A stretch of DNA of 5,005 bases from the NCBI GenBank assembly GCA_023336765.1, contig JAMBLL010000301.1, positions 1-5,005 on the forward strand, written 5' to 3'. How positions within the stretch are numbered: position 1 is the first letter of the stretch; every line of letters begins with the position of its first letter. The position numbers and the translations under genes were made by a program. A model generated the notes under the pieces. That model made no database searches. It was not told the origin of the DNA and saw only the letters and a program-made list of their open reading frames with translations. Below, piece by piece: positions 1-4,202 of the stretch. Origin of the DNA: Actinomycetes bacterium (lineage in GTDB: Bacteria; Actinomycetota; Acidimicrobiia; Spongiisociales; UBA5794).

Positions 1-69
1 ATGTTGCGGTTCTGGACGCCAAAGCCCTGATGCGCGTATTGGGGACTGTGAGCTTCCTAATCTTCTCGT
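1..69. other. Unassigned left edge upstream of the TetR gene
   Basis: No gene can be named here. In plus frame 1 a reading frame ends with TGA at 28-30, and the residues before it (MLRFWTPKP) could be the C-terminus of a gene that starts outside the window. In Actinobacteria rimM usually precedes trmD, but nine residues are far too few to recognise RimM. If that frame is real, the gap to the TetR start is 39 nt. The stretch also carries a TAATCT hexamer, annotated separately as a possible -10 box. No hairpin or repeat is evident. Confidence 0.3.
58..63 (+). promoter_or_regulatory. Possible -10 box for a leaderless TetR mRNA
   Basis: TAATCT fits the TANNNT pattern of actinobacterial -10 elements. 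Its last T lies 6 nt before the ATG at 70, so transcription would start at or next to the A of the start codon. The region has no Shine-Dalgarno-like purine run, and an in-frame TAA at 58-60 excludes an earlier start, so a leaderless transcript is a reasonable reading. No good -35 is visible at 16-18 bp spacing. This is inference from position and motif only. Confidence 0.33.
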
Positions 70-666
70 ATGGCATCGAGACAGTCCACATCAGACGTTC
101 ACACGGCCCTTCTCGATGCCGCCCGCGACCTGATCGCTGAGATCGGGTACTCCGAGATGTCCCACGCCGATATCACAGCAGCGGTCGGAATCGGACGCAC
201 GACGTTCTATGAGCATTTCTCGTCGAAGGAGGATGTGCTTGTCGAACTTGTTCGCAGGGACCTTCCCCCAAAGACAGAAGAGATCATCGCAGCCGTGGAT
301 TCTGACCTCCCACCCGACCAACGGCTCGCAGTGCTTGCGCGCGGGATGGTTCGATACGTCGGTACAGACCACATCGGACTAGTGCTCCATACCGAGGTGC
401 CGCACCTCAGTCCTGACGCCCAGCGCTCGATCGCAGAGGCCCACCGCGGGTTGACCTCCGAGTTCGCAGGCGTGTACCGGCAAGGGGTGATGTCTGGCGT
501 ATTCCGCGAGATGCCGCCGCGGTTCGCTGGTCGCATGATGGAACAGATCATCATGACAGGTGGCAAGGCCGTCATGGAATCTGCCGAGCCCACGGTCGAG
601 GTGGACACCATCGCGGATGACACGGCCGAAGTGCTCGTTTCGGCTTTCCGCGCGCACACGGATTGA
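70..666 (+). CDS. TetR/AcrR-family transcriptional regulator
   Basis: This 198-residue protein has the usual TetR length. Residues 10-57 form the N-terminal DNA-binding domain: an opening helix (HTALLDAARDLIAEIGY) and then a helix-turn-helix around residues 31-50 with the signature ITAAVGIGRTTFYEHFSSKED, matching TetR_N (PF00440). The rest is a helical ligand-binding and dimerisation domain that is too divergent to name a ligand. The start is fixed by the in-frame TAA 12 nt upstream and by the need for the first helix. No Shine-Dalgarno precedes it. The gene ends 6 nt before trmD and is in the same frame, so the two are almost certainly co-transcribed. A regulator just ahead of trmD is unusual for this cluster. 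Its targets cannot be read from the window: no palindromic operator is obvious in the 69 bases upstream. Confidence 0.93.
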   Translation: MASRQSTSDVHTALLDAARDLIAEIGYSEMSHADITAAVGIGRTTFYEHFSSKEDVLVELVRRDLPPKTEEIIAAVDSDLPPDQRLAVLARGMVRYVGTDHIGLVLHTEVPHLSPDAQRSIAEAHRGLTSEFAGVYRQGVMSGVFREMPPRFAGRMMEQIIMTGGKAVMESAEPTVEVDTIADDTAEVLVSAFRAHTD

Positions 667-672
667 GCCCCA

Positions 673-1353
673 ATGCACATCAACATCGTCACCATCTTCC
701 CCGAGTACTTCGACTCTCCGTTGAGCGTCTCGCTCGTGGGCAAGGCGATCGCCGACGGCCACATCGAGGTAACGATCCACGACCTGAGGGAGTACGGGAG
801 AGGCGTTCACCGTCAGGTCGATGATGCGCCATACGGCGGGGGAGCGGGCATGGTGATGATGGTCGAACCCCTGGCAAAGGCACTCGAACCGTTGGCGAAG
901 ACCCACAGGATCCTTTTCACACCTGCCGGCGCACCACTCACACAAGCAACCCTTGACCGATTCGCCACCCTTGATTCTGTCACCTTCGTGTGCGGACGCT
1001 ATGAGGGAATCGACGAGCGGGTTGTCGAGCACTTCATCGACGAGGAGGTGTCGCTCGGCGACTTCGTGCTGCTCGGCGGCGAGGTGGCCGCGGCTGCGGT
1101 GATCGAGGGTATCGCCAGACTCCTACCTGGCGTGATTGGAAACCCGGCGTCAACAGAGCACGAAAGTTTCCGGGGTGACGAACTCGAGGAACCCCAGTAC
1201 ACAAGGCCTGCCGCATTCAATGGCTGGAACGTCCCCGAGGTGTTGCTGTCCGGCAACCATGGTGCGGTCGACGAATGGCGAGCTGACCAGAGGCGGGAGC
1301 GGACGCGCGAACGCCGGCCAGACCTCGTCGCTGGTGATATCGACGACGGTTAG
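673..1353 (+). CDS. trmD: tRNA (guanine-N1)-methyltransferase TrmD
   Basis: TrmD transfers a methyl group from S-adenosylmethionine to N1 of G37 in tRNAs with G36G37, preventing +1 frameshifting. At 226 residues it is slightly shorter than E. coli TrmD (255). Family motifs appear in order: HINIVTIFPEYF (2-13), DDAPYGGGAGMVM (50-62), LFTPAGAPLTQ (81-91), CGRYEGIDERV (107-117), SLGDFVLLGGE (127-137), the trefoil-knot SAM-binding segment RLLPGVIGN (149-157), PQYTRP (174-179) and VPEVLLSGNH (187-196). R149 aligns with the conserved R154 of H. influenzae TrmD. The position of its catalytic D169 is filled by E164 (codon GAA, 1162-1164) in the string ASTEHESF. It follows the TetR gene by 6 nt without a clear Shine-Dalgarno (only a weak GGA at 660-662), suggesting translational coupling. 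rplS follows 60 nt downstream, the canonical order. Confidence 0.98.
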   Translation: MHINIVTIFPEYFDSPLSVSLVGKAIADGHIEVTIHDLREYGRGVHRQVDDAPYGGGAGMVMMVEPLAKALEPLAKTHRILFTPAGAPLTQATLDRFATLDSVTFVCGRYEGIDERVVEHFIDEEVSLGDFVLLGGEVAAAAVIEGIARLLPGVIGNPASTEHESFRGDELEEPQYTRPAAFNGWNVPEVLLSGNHGAVDEWRADQRRERTRERRPDLVAGDIDDG

Positions 1354-1362
1354 ACGACGGCC

Positions 1363-1379
1363 GCGTGTACAATCCACGC
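1363..1379 (+). promoter_or_regulatory. Possible internal promoter -10 box for rplS, inside a small inverted repeat
   Basis: TACAAT at 1368-1373 matches the bacterial -10 consensus at five of six positions and lies 40 nt before the rplS GTG, giving a leader of about 34 nt that includes the GGAGG. It sits in the 7-nt loop of a perfect 5-bp inverted repeat (GCGTG 1363-1367, CACGC 1375-1379). At a 17-bp spacing the -35 would be GACGGT, a poor match. GACGACGG occurs twice just upstream (1342-1349 and 1353-1360, 11 bp apart). A separate promoter for rplS is plausible but unproven. Confidence 0.33.
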
Positions 1380-1403
1380 TCTACCACCTCATTGTTTTGT
1401 TTC

Positions 1404-1408
1404 GGAGG
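1404..1408 (+). promoter_or_regulatory. Shine-Dalgarno site that sets the rplS GTG start
   Basis: GGAGG ends 5 nt before the GTG at 1414. It is the strongest ribosome binding site in the window and supports a GTG start giving the usual L19 length. Confidence 0.85.
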
Positions 1409-1413
1409 ATCCT

Positions 1414-1761
1414 GTGAATACGATCGAAGAGATCGAGGCAGCACAGCTGCGCGAGAATATCCCTGACTTCAGTCCCGGCGACACGGTGCGCGTTCATGTG
1501 CGCGTTGTCGAAGGCAACCGTGAACGCGTCCAGCTTTTCGAGGGAGTTGTGATCGGCCGCAAGAACGGAAGCGGGGCACGTGCCAGCTTCACCGTTCGCA
1601 AGATCAGCTTCGGTGTGGGTGTTGAACGTATCTTCCCGCTGCACGCTCCGATCATTCAGGATATCGAAGTTATTCGTCGCGGCGATGTGCGTCGCGCCAA
1701 GTTGTACTACCTGCGCGACCGCGTCGGCAAGGCGACAAGGATCAAGGAGAAGCGCGACTGA
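1414..1761 (+). CDS. rplS: 50S ribosomal protein L19
   Basis: This 115-residue protein is the usual bacterial L19 length. L19 lies at the 30S-50S interface of the ribosome near bridges to 16S rRNA. The sequence carries the family pattern throughout: FSPGDTVRVHVRVVEGNRER (19-38), VQLFEGVVIGRKNGSG (39-54), a FTVRKISFGVGVERIFPLHAP block (59-79), and the basic C-terminal tail LYYLRDRVGKATRIKEKRD. The GTG start is set by GGAGG 5 nt upstream; it corresponds to the expected N-terminus ahead of the LRENIPDF segment. It lies 60 nt after trmD and is followed by a terminator-like hairpin. It may be read both from upstream and from its own promoter at about 1368-1373. Confidence 0.98.
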   Translation: MNTIEEIEAAQLRENIPDFSPGDTVRVHVRVVEGNRERVQLFEGVVIGRKNGSGARASFTVRKISFGVGVERIFPLHAPIIQDIEVIRRGDVRRAKLYYLRDRVGKATRIKEKRD

Positions 1762-1788
1762 GCGCCTCTGTCAACCTACTGAGATCAC

Positions 1789-1824
1789 ACGAGCCGGCCT
1801 GTCCTGAGGTCGGCTCGTCTTGTT
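1789..1824 (+). terminator. Rho-independent terminator-like hairpin after rplS
   Basis: The arms ACGAGCCGGCC (1789-1799) and GGTCGGCTCGT (1808-1818) pair over 11 bp with a single G-T wobble around an 8-nt loop (1800-1807). The T-rich CTTGTT (1819-1824) follows. Stem and tail fit an intrinsic terminator, although the T tract is short and interrupted. The next gene's ribosome binding site starts at the very next base (GGAGGG 1825-1830), so the hairpin may be partial, acting as an attenuator that lowers expression of the glycosylase and lepB relative to rplS. Confidence 0.65.
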
Positions 1825-1830
1825 GGAGGG
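1825..1830 (+). promoter_or_regulatory. Shine-Dalgarno site for the glycosylase gene
   Basis: GGAGGG lies 3 nt before the ATG at 1834 (4 nt counting GGAGG). It directly abuts the T-rich tail of the upstream hairpin, so an elongating ribosome or the folded stem could affect initiation here. Confidence 0.7.
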
Positions 1831-1833
1831 TCG

Positions 1834-2487
1834 ATGGATAGAAGGAACTCCGCACACGCACTCGCAACCACCGATCCGGTCTTTGCCGGCTTGCTCGATC
1901 GCAACGGTGAACCACCCCAATGGCGGCGAACGCCATCGTTCGGAACGCTCGTCAGACTCATCCTTGAACAACAGGTCTCATTGGCGTCAGCTCAAGCGGC
2001 ATATCTACGACTCGTCGATCGGATCGGTGAACCTCAGCCGGATGCATTCCTGACACTCGGAGACGAAGAGCTCAAGTCCATCGGGTTCTCCAGACAGAAG
2101 ACACGTTACGTAAGGGGAATCTCCACCCGCATAATCGACGGATCCCTTGACCTCGTCAGGGTGGGCGCATCACGGGAGGCCGGTCAGGCTGAGCTGCTAT
2201 CCGTCACCGGCATAGGACCGTGGACGACGGCTTGCTACTTCCTGTTCGTCGTGGGCGATGGCGACATCTGGCCTTCTGGGGATCGGGCGCTCTATGTGTC
2301 GATGGCACGGAACCTGTCCCTCGATGAAGTGCCAGGCGCCGCTGTAGGTGATGCGATCGCTGACTCATGGTCACCGTATCGCTCGACAGCAGCACGAATG
2401 CTGTGGCACGACTACCTTGGCGGGCGGGAGTATGTCGAAGACCAAAACGCGGGATTCGCTGGGGAAACGGGTAAGGTTTCGGGGTGA
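1834..2487 (+). CDS. AlkA-like DNA-3-methyladenine glycosylase (HhH-GPD family)
   Basis: This 217-residue protein belongs to the HhH-GPD base-excision repair superfamily, most like the DNA-3-methyladenine glycosylase II group, which removes alkylated purines from DNA. Visible marks: LVRLILEQQVSLASAQAAY (39-57), the typical N-terminal helix; IGFSRQKTRYVRGIS (83-97); the helix-hairpin-helix LLSVTGIGPWTTACYFL (121-137); and WPSGDRAL (146-153), in which D150 aligns with the catalytic Asp238 of E. coli AlkA. WSPYRSTAARMLWHDYL near residue 179 matches the C-terminal helix of the family. It lacks the extra N-terminal domain of AlkA. With one cysteine (C134) it cannot carry the iron-sulfur cluster of Nth/MutY enzymes. 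The start has GGAGGG just upstream. The stop overlaps the lepB start by 4 nt. Its place between rplS and lepB is unusual. The exact lesion range is unknown. Confidence 0.9.
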   Translation: MDRRNSAHALATTDPVFAGLLDRNGEPPQWRRTPSFGTLVRLILEQQVSLASAQAAYLRLVDRIGEPQPDAFLTLGDEELKSIGFSRQKTRYVRGISTRIIDGSLDLVRVGASREAGQAELLSVTGIGPWTTACYFLFVVGDGDIWPSGDRALYVSMARNLSLDEVPGAAVGDAIADSWSPYRSTAARMLWHDYLGGREYVEDQNAGFAGETGKVSG

Positions 2488-3161
2488 CACACGACCAGAA
2501 CATCGACTACTCGGGCGCGCCTGAGATGCCAGAGGAGGCTGCGGGTTCACCGTCCGATGGCAAGTCAAAGAAGAAGCAGTTACCGTTCTGGATCGAGCTT
2601 CCGCTGCTGATCGGTATCGCCCTTATCGTTGCGGTCGTCATCAAGACGTTCCTGTTCCAGGCGTTCTATATACCTTCGTCGTCCATGGAGGACACTCTCC
2701 AGATCAATGACAGGGTCCTTGTCAGCAAGATCAGCTACACGATCGGCGACATAGGTCACCGCGACATCATCGTCTTTGACGATCCGCGTGGCGGGTTCGA
2801 ACAGCCAGATGAGGGTGCTCTCGACAGCGTGATGCGGAACCTGCTCGAGTCCGTTGGGCTTGCTGCTCCACAGTCCGAGTTCATCAAGAGGGTCATCGGC
2901 CTCCCAGGCGACACTGTTACCGCAAAGGACGGGGACCTACTTGTCAATGGGGTGATCCAGGATGAGCCGTACCGCAAACAGCCGGACAGGCCGCTTCCTG
3001 ATTTCGGCCCGATTCTCGTTCCGCAGGACGAGTTGTTCGTGATGGGCGACAACAGGTTCGCCAGTCAGGACTCACGTTTCTTCGGCACGATCCCCATCGA
3101 CACGGTCGTAGGGCACGCCTTCGTGATCATCTGGCCGCCGAGCAACTGGACGGGCCTGTAG
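2484..3161 (+). CDS. lepB: Type I signal peptidase LepB
   Basis: LepB cleaves N-terminal signal peptides from exported preproteins on the outer face of the cytoplasmic membrane. The 225-residue protein has a charged cytoplasmic N-terminus ending in KSKKK (27-31), one membrane segment (about 36-57) and then the S26 catalytic domain. Motifs: FYIPSSSMEDTL with nucleophile S67 (box B); FIKRVIGLPGDTV with general-base K135 (box D, 133-145); and MGDNRFASQDSRFFG (box E, 187-201). A hydrophilic insert lies between boxes C and D (about 101-130), a variable region in this family. The GTG start overlaps the glycosylase TGA (GTGA, 2484-2487), and TAAGG at 2472-2476 gives a 7-nt spacing, so the two genes are likely translationally coupled. 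lepB after rplS is the standard actinobacterial order except for the inserted glycosylase. Confidence 0.97.
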   Translation: MTHDQNIDYSGAPEMPEEAAGSPSDGKSKKKQLPFWIELPLLIGIALIVAVVIKTFLFQAFYIPSSSMEDTLQINDRVLVSKISYTIGDIGHRDIIVFDDPRGGFEQPDEGALDSVMRNLLESVGLAAPQSEFIKRVIGLPGDTVTAKDGDLLVNGVIQDEPYRKQPDRPLPDFGPILVPQDELFVMGDNRFASQDSRFFGTIPIDTVVGHAFVIIWPPSNWTGL

Positions 3162-3183
3162 AGAACGTGTCGGTGGCCCCAGA

Positions 3184-3189
3184 TACATT
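3184..3189 (+). promoter_or_regulatory. Possible -10 box for a leaderless yraN mRNA
   Basis: TACATT fits TANNNT and ends 6 nt before the ATG at 3196, the same geometry as the element before the first TetR gene. There is no Shine-Dalgarno in the 34-nt lepB-yraN gap, and an in-frame TAG (3193-3195) sits directly before the ATG. The -35 region at 17-bp spacing (GAGAAC) is a poor match. yraN may instead be read through from lepB and translated weakly. Confidence 0.33.
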
Positions 3190-3195
3190 GTGTAG

Positions 3196-3525
3196 ATGGC
3201 CCTTCGACATGAAATCGGAACTCTCGGCGAATCCCTCGCGGAGCGGTTCCTCGTTGACCGCGGATACAACCTGGTCGAACGGAACGCGTACGTGGATGGC
3301 GACGAACTCGACCTCATCATGGCCCACGGGTCGACGATCATCGCTGTTGAGGTGAAGACAACATCGAACGGTGCTGACCCGTTCGATGCCATCGACGACC
3401 AGAAGATGTGTCGCGTCCACCGGGCGACGGATGCGTACCGGTTAACGATATCGAGGGTTGACGTCATCGCAGTGATGCTCAGCGCCCAGGGAGCAACGAT
3501 TCACTGGGTCCAGTCCATGGCGTAG
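3196..3525 (+). CDS. yraN: YraN/UPF0102 family protein (predicted endonuclease fold)
   Basis: At 109 residues this is slightly shorter than the usual 115-125 of UPF0102 (PF02021). The family pattern is clear: an N-terminal RHEIGTLGESLAERFL (4-19) with E12, GYNLVERN (23-30), the GE-x-DLI equivalent DGDELDLI (34-41) with E37 and D39, the VEVKTT block (51-56) with E52 and K54, Q69-K70 before an Arg-rich helix, and RVDVIAV (87-93). The E...D...E-x-K arrangement is that of restriction-endonuclease-like nucleases, and the family is predicted to act on DNA. Its cellular role is not firmly established. The ATG is fixed by the in-frame TAG just before it and by the short N-terminus the family has. It follows lepB by 34 nt with no rnhB between them. 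It is convergent with the next TetR gene, 26 bp away. Confidence 0.93.
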   Translation: MALRHEIGTLGESLAERFLVDRGYNLVERNAYVDGDELDLIMAHGSTIIAVEVKTTSNGADPFDAIDDQKMCRVHRATDAYRLTISRVDVIAVMLSAQGATIHWVQSMA

Positions 3526-3526
3526 C

Positions 3527-3574
3527 GGAGGACCCGTTATGCATTGGTTCTCTAGGTCGACAGCAGGGGAGTGA
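3527..3574 (+). other. Orphan Shine-Dalgarno plus 11-codon mini-ORF after yraN
   Basis: One base after the yraN stop, GGAGGA (3527-3532) is followed at 6-nt spacing by an ATG (3539-3541). The frame runs only MHWFSRSTAGE before TGA (3572-3574) and overlaps the 3' end of the convergent TetR gene. The initiation signal is among the best in the window yet opens no real gene. It may be the leftover start of a former operon member (comM often follows yraN), a tiny peptide, or chance. The peptide is not recognised. Confidence 0.3.
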
Positions 3575-4130
3575 TCGTCCGTCGAACGAGGGCTTCGATA
3601 TATGTGTTATCGAGGTGATCGTGGTAGAGCAGTCTTCGGAAGTACAGGGGTCCGATGAGCATGTCGACAACGAGGCCGGGATCTGATCCGGCCACGAGGG
3701 ACCCGTCGTCAATGCCATCAGCGATAATCGTGCGCAGAAGCATCGGGCCGAACTGCGTCATTCGTTCCAGAGCGGCGAACACATCCTCGTCCCATTCTGC
3801 CAACCCGATCATCGCGGCGAGCGTTCTGCCACCATCACCGTTGAGCGCCTTTGCGAACGTTGCCAGAGTGGCGGTGACTCGATCAGCGAGCGCAGGGCCC
3901 GGGTCTGGCGGTACGGGGGCGATATCAGCGTTCGTACGAAGCAGATCGACAAGTATCGCAGCACGATCCGGCCAGTGGCGATAGACGGTGGCGCGTGCGA
4001 CACCTGCGTTCTGAGCCACCTTGAGATGAGTCACTGCTTCAGCACCGTGCTCCGAGAGGAGGTCCTGTGCCGCAGTGAGCATCAGGTTCTGCGTACGTTG
4101 TGCCTGAGGGTTCATCGTGCTTTCAGTCAT
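3552..4130 (-). CDS. TetR-family regulator, probable repressor of the divergent MMPL transporter
   Basis: This 192-residue protein has the TetR_N domain at about residues 14-61: helix TQNLMLTAAQDLLSEHG, then the helix-turn-helix VTHLKVAQNAGVARATVYRHWPD within 33-55 and RAAILVDLL behind it. The C-terminal part (from about 75) ends with LIGPLYFRRLLYHD, typical of the TetR_C_11-like group found beside transporters. It is divergent from the MMPL gene with 72 bp between starts, the classic layout of a repressor controlling itself and an efflux-type pump. The ligand is unknown. Start choice is uncertain. The first ATG (4128-4130) has only GGAAG at a 12-nt spacing. The ATG at codon 6 (4113-4115) has GAAAG 4 nt upstream and would give 187 residues without harming the domain. 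It is convergent with yraN and has no terminator I can see in the 26-bp gap. Confidence 0.93.
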   Translation of the reverse strand: MTESTMNPQAQRTQNLMLTAAQDLLSEHGAEAVTHLKVAQNAGVARATVYRHWPDRAAILVDLLRTNADIAPVPPDPGPALADRVTATLATFAKALNGDGGRTLAAMIGLAEWDEDVFAALERMTQFGPMLLRTIIADGIDDGSLVAGSDPGLVVDMLIGPLYFRRLLYHDHLDNTYIEALVRRTITPLLST

Positions 4131-4202
4131 AGCTGTGCAGTACTTCCGTCAACATGATACAGTTTGTCCCAAGTAAGTCACATTGTCTCACATTGAAGGT
4201 TC
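4131..4202. promoter_or_regulatory. Divergent TetR/MMPL control region with overlapping promoters
   Basis: On the minus strand TATCAT (4159 down to 4154) matches the -10 consensus at five of six positions and would give a leader of about 17 nt for the TetR gene. On the plus strand TGATACAGT (4155-4163) reads as an extended -10 (TG-N-TACAGT) for the MMPL gene. The two hexamers overlap, so both promoters would compete for the same site. Neither has a good -35. GAAGG at 4195-4199 is the MMPL ribosome binding site. The stretch GATACAGTTTGTC (4156-4168) is weakly palindromic and could be half of an operator, but the match is poor. Confidence 0.5.
4178..4195 (+). repeat. Tandem TCACATTG direct repeat, candidate operator
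   Basis: TCACATTG occurs at 4178-4185 and again at 4188-4195, exactly 10 bp apart, about one helical turn. It lies just downstream of the predicted MMPL transcription start and runs up to the ribosome binding site, a position where bound repressor would block transcription. TetR proteins normally use inverted repeats, so a direct repeat is either a different site type or chance. Confidence 0.45.

Noticed and set aside
1..76. Minus-strand frame starting with ATG at 76 and leaving the window (MPYEKIRKLTVPNTRI...)
   Set aside because: It overlaps the TetR start, has no ribosome binding site upstream, is only 25 codons long before the edge and is not recognisable. A divergent partner of the TetR gene cannot be excluded but is not supported.
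207..764. Antisense 185-residue open frame over the first TetR gene
   Set aside because: The Ser, Thr and Arg-rich composition is that of the reverse complement of a G+C-rich coding gene, and the sense gene is clearly TetR.
379..1032. Antisense 217-residue open frame across the TetR/trmD boundary
   Set aside because: It overlaps two strongly supported genes, shows low-complexity His and Arg-rich composition typical of a codon shadow, and matches no family I recognise.
1136..1417. Plus-strand 93-residue open frame at the end of trmD
   Set aside because: It lies out of frame inside trmD and reaches the rplS start. It has no ribosome binding site and a shadow-like composition.
3072..3467. Antisense open frames over the lepB/yraN region
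   Set aside because: They cover the well-supported lepB 3' end and yraN on the other strand and show no family motif.
3526..3551. Bidirectional terminator in the convergent yraN-TetR gap
   Set aside because: The 26-bp gap has no stem of useful length and no T tract on either strand, so convergent transcripts probably overlap or end by another mechanism.
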